Of a stretch of 64,000 bases of DNA, positions 45,110 through 58,953 are shown one piece after another. Made by a program: the position numbers and the translations under genes. The first letter of the stretch is position 1. The number at the start of each line of letters is the position of its first letter. The notes under the pieces were generated by a model. That model ran no database searches. It had not been told where the DNA came from and was given only the letters and a program-made list of their open reading frames with translations. The DNA is from Fremontodendron californicum (lineage: Eukaryota; Streptophyta; Magnoliopsida; Malvales; Malvaceae), in NCBI GenBank assembly GCA_030761205.1, contig JAULJL010000011.1:15180501-15244500 (forward strand), given 5' to 3'.

Positions 45110-47470
45110 GCATAAAGAAGTGAATGTCATGTGAACGAAATCGACATGGCAAACCTAAGCTTGGCGGACTAAATGACATGGCAAACGAAATGACATGGCA
45201 TAAGAATGAATGTCATGTGAGTGAAATCGACATGGCAAACAAAGTGGCATGGCATACGAATGACATAGCATGAAAAGATGAAATGACACGAAAATGACAT
45301 AGCATGAGGATGAATGTCATGGCATGTAAAGTATATGGCAAACGAATGACATGGCATCAGAGTGAAGGTCATGTGAATGAAATCGACATAGCAAACAAAA
45401 TGACATAGCATATGAATGACATGGCATGAGAATGAATGTCATGTGAATGAATGACATGGCATATGAATGTAATGACATAATGAATGGCATGACATGTGAA
45501 TGAATGAGATGGCATATGAACAACATGGCACAAATGAATGACATGGCATGCGAATGACATGCCCTAATCTAGATGGCATGACATGGCATAGGTGATGTGG
45601 CATAAAATGACATGGCATAATGAATGACATGGCATGGCATGTGAATGACACAACATGTCAATGACATGGCATATGGATGGCATGGCCTAATGAATGACAT
45701 GGCATATGAATAACATGGCCTATGGATGAAATGGCCTAATGAATGACATGGCATATGATATGGCATGAAATGATGACATGTGAATGAAATTGACATGGCA
45801 AGCAAGATGACCTGGCATATGGAATGGCATAAAATGACATGGCATGTAACATGGAATAAAATGACATGGCATGTAACATGGCATAAAATGACATGGCATG
45901 TGAATGAAATCAACATGAGAAGCAAGATGACATGGCATATGAAATGGCATAAAATGACAGGGCATATGAAATGGCATAAAATGACATGGCATGTGGATGA
46001 CATAACATGAGACGACATGGCATGTGAATGAAATGAACATGACAAGCAAGATGACATGGCATATGAAATGGCATAAAATGACATGGCATGTGACATGGCA
46101 TGAAAGACGACATGGCATGTGAATGAAATTGACATGGCATACAAGATGACATGGCATATGGATGACATAAAATGACATGGCATGTGAATGAAATCGACGT
46201 GGCAAGCAAGATGACATGGCATATGGATGACAGAAAATGACATGGCATGTGACATGGCACAAAATGACATGGCATGTGAATGAAGTCGACATGGCATACA
46301 TAATGACATGGGATAGAGTGATGACATAAAATGACATGGCATGTGACATGGCATAAAATGACACGGTATGGGAATGAAATCGACATAGCAAGCAAGATGA
46401 CATGGTATATGGATGGCATGGCATAAGGCATGTGACATGGCATAAGATGACATGGGGATAGCTGAATGGCATGTAATGATAACATGGCATAAGATGACAT
46501 GGGGATAGCCGAATGGCATGTAATGATAACATGGCATGAATGGCATGTGATGAAAATGCACCTAAACTATAAATGACATGGCATGACATGTTACATGGAT
46601 GACATGGCATAGGTGATGTGGCATAAAATGACATGGCATAATGAATGACATGACATGTGAATGACACTACATAAGAATGACATGGCATATGAACGACATG
46701 GCATACAGATGACATGGCCTAATGAATGACATGACATATGGATGACATGTCCTAATGAATGACATGGAATATGAATATGAATGACATGGCAGATGGATGA
46801 CAAGACATAATGAATGACATGGCATGACATGTTACATGGATGAAATGACATAGGTGACATGGCATAAAATGACATGGCATAATGAATAACATGGCATGTG
46901 AATGACATGGCATATGAATGACATGGCAGATGGATGACATGGCATATAGATGACATGGCATATGGATGACATGGCATAATGAATGACATGCCATGCGTAT
47001 GACATGGCCTAATCTAGATGGTATGACATGTGAATGGATGACATGGCACAGCTGATGTGCATAAAATGACATGGCATAATGAATGACACGACATGTGAAT
47101 GACATGGCATATGAATGACATGGCATATGGATGACATGACATAATGACCACGACATGTGAATGACATGGCATATGAATGACATGACATAATGAATGATAT
47201 GGCATGGCATAATGAATGATATGGCATATGAATGACATGGCATAGCGAATGACATGACATGTGAATGACATGGCATACGAATGACATGGCATACGAATGA
47301 CATGGCATAGTGAATGACATAGCATGTGAATGACATGGCATATAGAAGACATGGCATAATGAATGACATGGCTTAATGAATGACATGGCGTGGCAAGTGA
47401 ATGACATGGCATGTGGATAACATGGCATATGGATGACATGGCATAATGAATGACATGGCATCATCATAAA
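45110..47470. repeat. ATGACATGGCAT minisatellite, about 2.4 kb
   Basis: Dense repetition of a roughly 16-bp unit (AATGACATGGCATATG) with higher-order variants that include GGCATAAAATGACATGGCA. The unit is stop-poor in several frames, so spurious ORFs of up to about 330 codons of Met/Ser/His/Cys/Pro appear. A shorter array is at the same LTR position in element 5 (54930-55500) and traces occur in element 2. Confidence 0.9.
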
Positions 47471-50400
47471 ATATTCATAATCACATCATGATCACATGCA
47501 CACATCATTATTTAAAATGACTTATTCATGTGATGAATCATATAAGTAGCCTATGTCGGAAAATATTACAGTGCTTCCCGGCAAAGCTTAGAAAATAATT
47601 CTTACATAAGATATTTACATGGTTCTGAGTAAAATGAAAACCATACGTTTCGATTCGATAAAGACGTGCATTGAATAATTTCCTAACCTCCCCGGCAAAC
47701 CCAGCCGAGATCGGGAACTAATTCTCGCCAAATGTTTAATAAACCCAAAAATACATTTTTATGACAAGTTAACTAAAAACATTTTTAAAATGCAATTCAT
47801 GGAAATGTATTTCTTCCTTGAAGTAAGGACATCCGTATACCTAAAAAGGTATCCGACTACCTTAGAAAAATACTTAAATTGGGTATTCAAAAATCTAAAG
47901 ACTTTAGGCTCGGATTAAAAAAAAATTTGGAATTTTTAGGATGAAAATGGCCTCATGGCCGAACCCCCTTCTTTAAAAGGCCCTATCTTCCTAGTTTTGA
48001 AACCTGGGTTGACCACCCTTGACCCGACTTTTACAAAATCAAATTTTATGATTGAAATGACTTGGAAATTAACCTAAGACAGTAGCTAATGCCCCAAATT
48101 AGCCCCCTCTTAATATCTAACCAAAAGAGAAAATTATTTCTTTCTTGAAAACAAATATAACCCTTACTGTCAGTTTTGAAAACCTATTTTCTTTCTCTTC
48201 TAAACAATTTCAGAACAATCTAAAAACATTATGGTACACCTAGAACATGTCAACCTATATGGTTAAAAATTAGATTAACTTTTGGAGAATTGATACTATG
48301 ACCGATTTTTACCCAAATTCAAGACAGTGAGTTAAAAAGTGTTTTGTCAAAATCCATTAGGCAGTTTTCAAGACCTATGTTTTTGCCCTCCTAAAAAATT
48401 TCATAAAAATCTGAAACAATTATGGGAGACTCAGAACATGTTGATCTCCATGGTAAAAAATCATCTTAATTTTTGGAGCATGGATACTTTGACCGATTTT
48501 TACCCAAAATCAAGACAATGAGTTAAAAACTGTTTTTTCAAAATCTATTTTTAAACCTTTGATAGAAAACTCCAAAAATCAAAACAAAAATACTAGAGGC
48601 TCCTTAAATGGTATACAACCTGTGGTTAAAAGATATTTAAATTTGGACAAGGAATGCATGGTGAGAAAAATTAGAAAATCAAAAAAATCCAACTTGCACA
48701 ACCTTTCATTTTTACACAAGCATGCTCATGAGAGCTTGGCTTTGAGCCATTGGTTGGCTTAAGTCAAAAATCAAGTAGGGATGAGATGAATGCATGAACA
48801 TGAAGCAAACAATAGTGGGATCTATCCTACCACAAATCAATCAAGAGTTAAGAACATGAACACAACCAACCAAGCAGGAAGTATCAAGCAAGAACAAGCA
48901 TAAAATCATCATACACCATTCAGCCAAGCATAGAACATGTAAGAAATTTTTTGACAAACTTGGTTATTTGATAAAACATGAAGAAATATTTCGGAACTTG
49001 TTTTGAAAAATAATTTTATTTCATGAAAGAAAATAAAATCAAAATGAAAATCATAAAGGGATAACAAAATCATATGTACAAAGCATGGAGGAGAGCATGA
49101 AAGAAAATAACTACCTTTCTTTAGCTTTCCAAATTAAAGAGTAGTAAAAATCCCCTATTTTTTCCTTCTCTTCTTTTTTTCCCCTTTTTTCTCTCCTTTT
49201 TAGTTACTGCCCATGAAAAATATGAACCCCCTTTTCATGTTGGCCGGCCCTCTTTTCATGTATGTGCTCATTTCTTTTTCCTTTCTCACCTAAGCCTTTG
49301 GATCATGTGCTAATCTTTTTCTCCAACAATATAGGCCATTAGATCAAGATATTTTCATGACAATAAAAATTCTATATTGCAATTTGATCTTGGCCATTGA
49401 AGGATGTACTCATCTTTCTACAAAGCACACAGGCCATTAGATGAACAAGATATTTTCATGACATTAAAAATGGCATCTTGCAATTTGATAGTGACCATTT
49501 GATGAATTTAATCAAATCTCACCATTCATTCATGAGATGACCAGCCAAAGGCCTGGAATATCCTAGAAATTCCTTCATCTTTTATATTTTTTTAATTGCA
49601 AATTGGCCATTTTCGGTTTTTTTGGTAAAATTGCATTTTGGCCCCCAAACTTGATTTTCTTACAAACGGACCCCAAATCTGGTTTTTCTTTCTCCAATCC
49701 ATCCAAATAAATGTAATATTGAGATTTGGAGATTTTCAAAATTTTTCGAACTCGTTTCCTATTTTTCCTAGAATTTTCTCTTGGATTTTTCGGGTTAGGG
49801 CACTCAAAATTCACCTTTTTCATTTGAACTCCGATTATGGATTTTTCTTCACCAATATCTTCCAAAATATATAAAATTGGGATCTGGAAGTTTTCAGAAT
49901 TTTTGGAGCTCGTTTGCTATTATTCTCATAATTATCTTCTGAAATTTTGGCTCAGTGCACCCGAACTTTGCCATTTTTCAAATGAGCTCCGATTCCGGAT
50001 TTTTCTTCACCTATCTATTCCAAAAATTATAAAACTTAGATCTGGAAGTCTTCAACTTTTTAGAGCTCATTTGCTATTTTTCCCGGAATTATCTTTCAAA
50101 ATTTCAGGTTAGTGCACCTGTACTTTACCATTTTTCAAATGAGCTCCGATTTCGGATTTTTCTTCACCAATATCTTCCAAAAATTATGAAACTCAAATCT
50201 GGAAGTTTCATAATTTTTCGAGCTCGTTCGCTAGTTTTCCCGGAATTATCTTTGGGATTTTTCGAGAATGCCCTTCAACCTCCGAAACCTCATTTTACTT
50301 GAAACGGGTCCGATTTTTGGATTTTCTTTTTCCACTTCCTTTGTCCTATATTGAATTTGAGTTGGTCCAAAAATGCCCAATTTTTACGGTCAAATTCCCC

Positions 50401-50710
50401 TCCGATTTGGTTTTCCCCTTTTCAAACTCAGGAATTTTCTCGTTTTTTCGTTTTTGCTCTAATTGGCTCTTCCTTGGGATCCATTTCAGATTGGGCCTTG
50501 GGCTATTTTTCTTTATTCATCCTTTATCAAATGGGGGCTTCAATTTCACCGAATTGGGTCATCTTTGCAGTTTTCCCCAAATTTTCCAGATTAGGTTTTC
50601 CCCTACACTGAATTTTCGCAACCCATCTTCCGAACTCCATATCTTTTGTTCTAGATCTCGAATTGTCAAAATTCTTTCGCCATTGTTCAATTCAACTTTA
50701 AGTCTTGATT

Positions 50711-50770
50711 TTGACTAAGAGTTGACTTTTTAGAGTTGACTTTTTTAAAGTTGACTTTTTCGGATTGACT
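50711..50770 (+). promoter_or_regulatory. W-box cluster in element 3 5' LTR
   Basis: Five TTGACT cores lie 130-189 bp from the LTR start. Confidence 0.5.
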
Positions 50771-50900
50771 TTTTATGCTGAACTCCTAATCACAAGTCTT
50801 GGAGGACCATCTGCAAGATGAAAAGAGATTTTCTACATTCTAAAATGTACAAGGAAGAATTTACCTGGTTTAGAGGAACGGACAAAATTAGGTGTCTACA

Positions 50901-51960
50901 GGCTGATACGAGGAGAATTGGGAATATGGGGCAAAGCCTTCCATAACTTGGGCATCTTCCTCTTTCTTTTCAGGTGTCTTGTTTCTATCAGCACTAGCGT
51001 TTTATCTCCTTTGAGTTTCCCAGTCTTTATAGCATTCTCAATCATCTGCCCTGAGATTACCATATCCGCAAAATTTTTCACGGCATTGCCAACGAGTCTA
51101 TCATAGTATTGGGCCTACAGTGTATTCACAAAAAGGATGGTGATTTCCTTTTGTGTCAAAGATGGTCGTACTTGGTCGGCCATGTCCATCCATCATTGAG
51201 CATATTCTTTGAAGCTCTCTGTAGCCTTTTTCTCCATATTTTGCAGGGTAAGATGGTCAAGTGCCATATTGGTAACATGCTTGTATTGGCTTAAAAATGC
51301 ATCAGCCAAATCAATCCAAAAGTGAATTCAATTCTTGCTCAACTGACTATACCACCTAATTGCGAACCCGCTGAGGCAATCCTGGAAGTAGTGGGTCAAA
51401 AGCTTATCATTATCTATATGACCCGTCATATTTCGGCAAAACATAGTGATGTGGGCTAACGGAATTGGGAACCTTGAATTTAGTGGGAATGACTAAATCG
51501 CTGACCAAGCAATGTTCATTCGCATCTACATTCCCAAGTACATCTGTTCTTTCTAATGCCCAGAGCCTTCCATCTAACAGCTGATACTTCACTTGGGAAT
51601 TTGCCACTCAGCCTCCTTCAATTCAGCCATTTTCAATTTTGCCTGTTTAGCTAGATCATCTAAGTTCAAGACGTTTCCAGGATCAACTGTGTTCTGAAAA
51701 GACTAGACATCTAACATTATGACCTCATTCTGACCCTTTTGTGCCTCTATCCCTTCTCTAGCGGTCAAGTTTTCATTGTATCATTTTTCCCTTGATCGCA
51801 GCGGACACCAGCTCCATCAGTTTAGTCATCTGATCTCTAGATTCTGCTTGAGATTTTGCCAACTGTTCTCGCAATTCTTCCTGTGCCCCTTCGCATTCTT
51901 TCCATTCGGGAAACTTGTTCATTCTCTATAGCTCTGGCCTATATTATAAAGGTGCTCGAT
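50901..51960 (-). pseudogene. gag of element 5 (5' part, broken)
   Basis: The minus strand aligns with element 3 gag over the coiled-coil-like N-terminus (51540-51960) and most of the core (51100-51420), including the NFADMVISGQMIENAIK block (about 51030-51080). The reading is split by frameshifts and a deletion near 51455-51470. It is interrupted at 50901 by insertion of element 3, so the zinc knuckle and everything downstream are outside this window. Confidence 0.75.
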
Positions 51961-52059
51961 ACTTCTTATACCTCTGATTTGAAAGAGAAACTTCTTAAAA
52001 GCTCTTAAAGCCAAGCCAATTTTTGTTTTATTCCCCCGAATATGTTTCATGATGAATGA

Positions 52060-52970
52060 GCCATGAATGTCGCGAATGCAATACGATGCCCATATGATGC
52101 ATGTAAAGGATAAACAAATTAATGCATGGACATATATAGTGAAATCATGCTAACTATGTTTTTCATGAATGCAACCTGATGCCAGCATGATGCATGTAAC
52201 ATATCAATGCATGGATATATGCAGTGAACGACCATGTATGTTCCAAATGCATTCTCTAGTGAATGATCATATGTGTTATGAATGCAACATGATGTCAATA
52301 TGATGCATGTAAAGAATAGATGAATTGACACATGAGTGTATACAAAGAAATCATGCTGACTATGTATGTCATGAATGCAACCTGATACCAATATGATAAA
52401 CTAATGCATGAGCATATACAGAGAAATCATGATGACTATGAATGCAACCTGATGCCAACATGATGCATGTAAAGAATGAATAAATTGATACACGAGTATA
52501 TATAGATAATGACCATGTATGTCACAAATGTATTCTATAATGAATGGCCATGCATGTTAGGACTGTAACATAATGTAAATATGGTACATGTAAAGTAATG
52601 AATGAATTAATCACAAGGGTATATACAAAGAATGACCATGTATGTCACAAATATATTCTACAATGAATGACCATGCATGTTAGGACTTGTAACATGATAT
52701 CAATATGATACATGTAAAGAATAAATGAATTAAAACAAGGATATATACAAAGAATGACCATGTATATCACAAACGTATTCTACAATGAATGACCATGCAT
52801 GTTAGGACTGTAACATGATGTCAATTATGATACATGTACAGAATAAACAAATTAATGCATGAATATATACAAAGAAATCATGCTGACTATGTATGTCGTG
52901 AATTTAACCTGATGTCAACATGATGTATGTAAAGAATAAACCAATGCATGGACACATGTACAAAATAAGC
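52060..52970 (-). repeat. Tandem repeat in the leader of element 5
   Basis: Diverged units of the same 93-bp family as element 3, plus a second unit type with GAATGACCATG.ATGT and TTAGGACTGTAACATGAT (52500-52830). Confidence 0.8.
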
Positions 52971-54162
52971 TGAAATGGTGGGACCAATCTTGATTTGCCT
53001 CAAAATTTAATCCATGATTTTTTTTAAAACATGTTTTTCCCTTGAAAATCAAAATATTATCTTTCAAAAGAATTTTAGGGTTGTAGATCCTACTATGGTA
53101 CAATGTCCAAACGTTTATTCAACACTACCGATCTACAATTCTTATTCAACCAATGAATGTTTATGCAATTAACAAAAGAGATTATTATTATCACCCGTTT
53201 ATTGAAAAGAATGAGATAAAAAAATACAATTATAAATGTACATGTTCTATTCACATATACATGAAATGCGTAAAATGCAAAACGTTTGAAAAAGATTTTT
53301 TATATTTTCAATTTCAAAAAGTCAATTAACATTTGCCCCAACAGTATCTACTTGTTTAGGCATCACAATGCCTTTGGGGCAAAAATTTAAACTTATTACG
53401 GGCGATGTACGTTCATCGTTGCCCGATCTACAATGCTTATTCAGAATGTAAGAATAAATTGCAAAAGATCATAAGCATTCTTCCATGTATTCCTATCTCT
53501 GGTGCATCTAAGGAAATTTTGCATGGCTCTACCTAGGCTGGCTTCTTATGGCTCACTATATGGAGTTGCATTAGGTTCTAAAAAGGCTCCAAATTGCTCC
53601 TCACTGTCGCCAGTGAAGGCTAGTAAGGCACCCCTATCAAAACAGGTTCAATTTGTTAGAATACATTTCCCAGGCTTATGAGGAGGTTAACACCTCATGA
53701 AGTGTAGGTAATTTTTACCCCGGGACTGTTTTGCTAGCTTATGCGGAGGTTATCACCTCATGAAGCATAGGTATTGCACTCCACCTAGAAGGACAGAACT
53801 CGGGTTGAGTGCTCATGTTATGCAAATGCAAGTATAGTGTGTGAAGAGGAACAACAAACCTGTCACCATTTATTTTACAACCCATAATTTAAAAACCCCA
53901 ACAATTAATTATTAAAAAAAAAAAAACTGAATCAAATAAAGGGAAGCATTAGTCAATCAAAGAATAATGATAATACACAACACTTGAATAAATGGAGCAC
54001 AAGAATAATATGTATGCTCATGAACATAAAAAGAAAATTTTTGTTATTTTCAAAATTCTCTTTATTTTACAAAAAATGGGAATTATAATTTAATACCCAA
54101 TTAAAATCGACCAAACCGAGACTTTTGACAACACGCGACTAACTCTAGGCCTAACTCTCTAA
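52971..54162 (-). other. Leader next to PBS of element 5
   Basis: Non-coding. It includes a duplicated block with GGAGGTTA.CACCTCATGAAG (53670-53770). Also present is GCCTTTGGGGCAAAAATTTA, shared with element 2. Confidence 0.65.
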
Positions 54163-54182
54163 AGTTCCCAGTGGAGTCGCCA
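54163..54182 (-). other. Primer binding site of element 5
   Basis: The minus strand reads TGGCGACTCCACTGGGAACT, three bases after the LTR end. Confidence 0.8.
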
Positions 54183-54185
54183 AGC

Positions 54186-57100
54186 TGCTGCAACCTCCGA
54201 TTTGGAAATGAGTCGGTAATGCCCCATCACAGGACATCGCTTCGTTAAAGGATTATGACATTGAAAAAAAGTAGAGGAAAAGACGACTTAATTCCTCTAA
54301 ATTAAAGGTTGAGGGTGCGAAAACGACCTCGAAAAAGAAATAGTGTTGCCACCAATCTTTTTTTTGGCTAGGTTTGATCGGACACCTATTAAAACCGATT
54401 TTTGAAGAATATTTTAAAATTAATTAAAATATTTTAAAAACAATTTCGAAGTCTACGCTTTGAACCAGAGAAAACAAGTGCGGGTTCGGGAGTCGATTAC
54501 GTCTGGGGAAGGATTAGCACCCCCACAACGCCCGTATAAAATGGTACCTTATTAGTCATGTGTTATCTCGAGTCTCGGTGAAAAGTCGGTTTTCGATTTG
54601 GTATTTGAAAATAATTCCCATTTTGAAAGCTATCCTATTTTTGTTTGAAGATGATTCGGAATTTGTTATTTCAAAAATTTTCTATACTCCTCGACAAACC
54701 GGTAAAAATATAGAATTTTTATTGTTTTTGGAAATTTTGCATCATCCTCTTTTAGAAGGGTATTTTTTTGTTAATATAGTTTATGAAGATTCCCCGGCAA
54801 CCCGGAGGAGAATTCATGAATTATAATAACTCAGGGATATTGCCTTATTTTAAAAAATGTCAATTTTCAAAAAGTTGAATGATCTTGAATGTACAAATTA
54901 TCATTAAAACATGAATGTATAACATGAATAATTAACATGGCATGACAAACTATTTATTATGACATGACAAAATTTAAATGATATAGCCAAAAGAATAAAT
55001 GGCATGGAATATGAATCAAGACATGGCATATGAATGATATGGCGCATGAATGAATGACATGGCAAGTGAATGGATGACATGACATGGTCTAGATGACATG
55101 GCATGTGAATGGATGACATGGCATAATATAGATGACATGACATGTAAATGAATGGCATGGCATAATCTAGATGACATGACATATGAATGACATGGCATAT
55201 GAATGAATGACATGGCCTAATCTAAATGAGAAGGCATGCGAATAAATGACATATCATGTTGATGGATGACATGGAATAATCTAGATAACATGTCATGTGA
55301 ATGGATGACATAGCATAATCTAGATGACATGGCATGTGCATAAATAACATGGCATATGAATGACACGACATGTAAATGAATGACATGGAATGGCATGTGA
55401 ATGAATGACATGGCAATATGAATGACATATATGAATGACATGGAATGTAAATGAATGACATGGCATGCTTGACATGGCAAAATCACAAAATGACATCATC
55501 ATAAAATATTCATAATCACATCATGATCAAATGCAAACATCATTATTTGAAATGGATTATTCATGTGAGGAATCATACAAATAGCATATATCGAAAAATA
55601 TTTCCACACTCTCCTGCAAACCCGGCAAAGTCTAGAAAATAATTATTTTTTCTGACATTTATATGATTCCGAGTAAAACAAAATTCAATATCTTTCAATT
55701 CTATAAACACGTGCGTTGAACAATTTCCTAACCTCCCTGGCAACTCGGCAAAGATTAGGAACTAATTCTAGCCAAATGTTTAGGAAACCAAAACACACGT
55801 TTTATGTCAAATTAAATTTTAAAGACATTTTAAAACATGTAATGCGTGAAGTTGTATTTCTATCTTGAAGAAAGGACATCCGTATACCTAAAACGGTATC
55901 ATACTACCATTGGAAGAAACTTAAATTGGGTTTTCAAAATCTAAAGACTTTAGGCTCGGATTTAAAAAATGGAATTTTTAGGATGAAAAAGGCCTCATCG
56001 CCGAAACCTCCTTTTAAAAGGCTTTATTTTTCCTAGTTTGAAACTCGGGTTGACCACCCTTGAACCAACATTTATAAAATCAAATTTTATGATCGAAATG
56101 ACATGGAAATCACTCTAAGACAGTAACTAATGTCTAAAATCAGCCTTCTCTTTTTATACTAATAAAAACAGAAAATTATTAGTTCTTAAAAAAAATTCTG
56201 ACTCCCACTGGCAGTTTTGAAAATCTATTATTTTACCCTTCTAAAAAATTTCTGAAAACTCTGTAAAAATTAAGGTAGACCTAGAAACATGTTGACCTCC
56301 ATGGAAAAAATTAGCTTAATTTTTGGACCAAGGATACCATGATCGAATTTTACCAAAATCAAGACAGTGAGTTAAAAACTGCTTTGTCGAAATCCATTTT
56401 TTCAACCATGATAAAAAAAATTCTAAAAATCTTGAGAAAAATACCATGGCATCCTCTAAATGACTATTGCATGTGGTAAAAAAAATAATTTTATTTTGAC
56501 CAAAGTCAGAATACCCAATCTAAACTATCACTCTCTTAGCTAGTAGAGACAAGGGATTTTTGGCTTCAGATCATTGGTTGATCTTGGCCAAAATCCTAGT
56601 TAAAATGTCATGAAATGCATGACTTTACAGCCCTACAATCATAAGACAATTGATAAATCATGAGTGAAAAATATGAAAACAACCAACCAACTAAGCAATA
56701 TCAAGCAAGAAAAAGTACAAAAACATTCTTCAAGTTTCGGCTAATGCAAAAAAAAAAAAAAAAAACATGTAAAAATTTTGTCAACTTGGTTATTTGATAA
56801 AGAATGAAGAATAAAGGATAGAAAACCTTTAAAATTTATTTTTGAAAACCTTTTTATTCATCAAAAGCTTACAAATCACATGAACAAAAAGAGAAGAAAA
56901 AGAATCACAACATTAAAGAAAAAATTAAATAAGAAGAAGGGAGGTGATAGCTACCTAGCTATTGCTTTCCAAATCAAGATTGCCAAATTTTTCTCTTCTC
57001 TTTTCTTTTTCTTCTTCCTTTTCTCTCAAGAGTGAAATGCCTTAAGAAAAAAATGAACCTCCCTCTCCCTCATGCCTTGGTTGGCCCCATGTATAAAGTG

Positions 57101-58953
57101 GGAGTGTGTGTGTGTTTTTTTGACCCTTGTCATGCTTTCCATGCTCCTCCAACATCCCTTGCCACATGGCTAAAAAATGTTCCCCCTAGCATAGTGTTTT
57201 CCTTAAAAAATAGGGAGCTTGTCCCCTATTTGCATGATGCTTCCCTTAAAAATAGGGTTCCTAGCCTCCCATTGGCCAATAATGCCACATAGATTATTTT
57301 TGTCCCCTATCTCTATAAAATATCTAGGCCACTTGTCAAGATCATATGGCCTCTTATTAAAATATCTTTCTAGATGGCATTTTTTATATGACTTGGCACC
57401 ATCTTCTATCCTTCACATGCTCTTCACATGGCTTTGTAATTTGGAGACCTCCCATTGGCTTAAAATGCCATGTAGGCAAAGTGGTGGAGAAGCTTGTCCT
57501 TTTAAAAATGTCATTTTGCTATCCATCCTTGGCCATTTGATCCATGATGATCACATTCCCTCCCTTTGATCAGCTACTAGCCGAAAATGGCCTGGAAATT
57601 TCCAGGCCATTGATCTTTTTTTATTTGCAAAATGGCCATTTTCGATTTCTTTGGTAAAATTGCATTTTGCTTCCCAAACTTATTTTAATTGAAAATGGAC
57701 CCCAATTTCAAAATTTTCTTTTCCAATTCATCCCATCCAATATAAAACTCAGTTCTGGAGGTTTTCACATTTTTTCGAGCTCATTCCATATTTTTCTCAA
57801 ATTTTTCTCAAAAGTTTTGGTTTAGTGCCTCCCAAACTTTGTCTTTTTTCATATGAGCTCTGATTCTCGATTTTTCTTCTCCATTACCTTCCAAAAAATA
57901 CAAAACTCAGATCTGGAAGTTTTCATATTTTCTGAGCTCGTTTCCTATTTTCTGAGCTCGTTTCCTATTTTTTCCAGAATTTGTTTTTTGGAATTTCGGG
58001 TTAGTGCACGCGAACTTTGCCTTTTCCATTTGAGCTCTGATTCCTGATTTTTCTTCTCCAATCCCTTCCATTTAACATAAAACTCAAATCTGGAGGTTTT
58101 CGTAATTTTCTAAGCTCGGATTCTATTTTTCTCAAATTTTCCAAGATTGTCCTTTAACCCTCGAAACATCGATTTTACTCAAAACGGGTTCGATTTTTGG
58201 ATTTTCTTTTTCCACTGCCTTTCTTATATATTGAATTCGAGTTGGTCCAAAAACACTCAATTTTTACGATCGAATTCCTCTCCGATTTAGTTTCCCTTTT
58301 TCAATATCGAGAAATTTCTCATTTTTTCAGTTTTTCCTCCAACCGGCTCTTCCTTGGGATCCACTTCAAATTAGGACTTGGGATATTTTTGTTTATTTAT
58401 CCTTTATCAACTAGGGGCTTATTTCATCGAATCGGGCCATCTCTACAGTTTTTCCCAAATTTGTGAATTTTCCTATTTATTGATGAAATCCTTATTTTCA
58501 TTTTTCTCTTCAAACCAATTCTTCTTTCAACTCCGTGTCAAAATTGAACCTTCCAATATCCGTAGTTACCGGACTTATTCTATTTGGGGCCTCCAATTTC
58601 GTCCAATTTTATCGTTTCCACACTTTTCCCCAAATTTTCCAAATTAGGTATTTCTCTACACTGAATTTCTGCAACCCGTCATTTAAACTCTATATCATAT
58701 ATTGTAGACCTCGGATTATCAAAATTCCTTCACCATTGTTCAATTTAACTTTGGATCTTGATTTTGACTAAGGGTTGACTTTTTCAGGTTAACTTTTTGA
58801 GGTTGACTTTTTTTAAGTTGACTTTTTGTGTCGACCTTCGAAATGAAGTCTTCGATACCCATCTGTGGAATGGTGGAAGTTTCTTTGCATTTCGGGAAGT
58901 TGAAAAGAGAATTTACCTAGTTTAGAGGGCCCGGACAAAATTAGGTGTCAACA
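54186..58953 (-). repeat. 5' LTR of element 5 (4.8 kb)
   Basis: It begins TGTTGACACC and ends ...GGTTGCA. It contains W-boxes (TTGACT starting at 58764, 58775, 58803 and 58818), the 160-bp repeat zone (57690-58140) and a short ATGACATGGCAT array (54930-55500). It aligns in order with the element 3 LTR. No gene. Confidence 0.8.
58764..58823 (+). promoter_or_regulatory. W-box cluster in element 5 LTR
   Basis: Four TTGACT cores lie 130-189 bp from the LTR start, with a degenerate GTTAACT between. Confidence 0.5.

Larger units (their letters stand above)
26397..50900 (-). mobile_element. Element 3: Tat/Ogre-like retrotransposon with pol deleted, interrupted by elements 2 and 4
   Basis: Reading the minus strand: 5' LTR 50900-44226, PBS, a leader made largely of a 93-bp tandem repeat, gag, a short rearranged segment, then (beyond element 4) the 3' non-coding region, PPT and the first 1,085 bp of the 3' LTR. 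Protease, RT, RNase H, integrase and ORF1 are absent, so this is an internally deleted, non-autonomous copy. The 3' LTR part (26397-27481) aligns well with 49840-50900 of the 5' LTR. Element 3 begins at 50900 inside the gag of element 5. Confidence 0.85.
44226..50900 (-). repeat. 5' LTR of element 3 (6.7 kb)
   Basis: It runs from TGTAGACACC (50900) to ...GTATCGACA (44226). It contains W-boxes (TTGACT starting at 50711, 50722, 50736, 50751 and 50765), the 160-bp repeat zone (49680-50260) and a greatly expanded ATGACATGGCAT minisatellite (45110-47470) that accounts for its large size. It holds no gene. Confidence 0.85.
50901..58953 (-). mobile_element. Element 5: Tat/Ogre-like retrotransposon, 5' part
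   Basis: On the minus strand: LTR start at 58953 (TGTTGACACC), LTR end at 54186, PBS, leader with a 93-bp-type repeat, and gag cut at 50901 by element 3. The sequence at the cut (GGCTGATACGAGGAGAATTG) is the same gag position as 41660-41685 in element 3. ORF1 is missing, as in element 3. Confidence 0.8.

Noticed and set aside
45569..47467. Long minus-strand ORFs (up to about 330 codons) rich in Met, Ser, His, Cys and Pro
   Set aside because: They are translations of the 16-bp ATGACATGGCAT minisatellite, open in several overlapping frames at once. There is no domain and no start context.
57032..57569. Plus-strand ORFs of 86 and 116 codons in the element 5 LTR
   Set aside because: They fall in the LTR segment with repeated ATTGGC..ATGCCA blocks. 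No domain, and the frames are not shared with the other LTRs.
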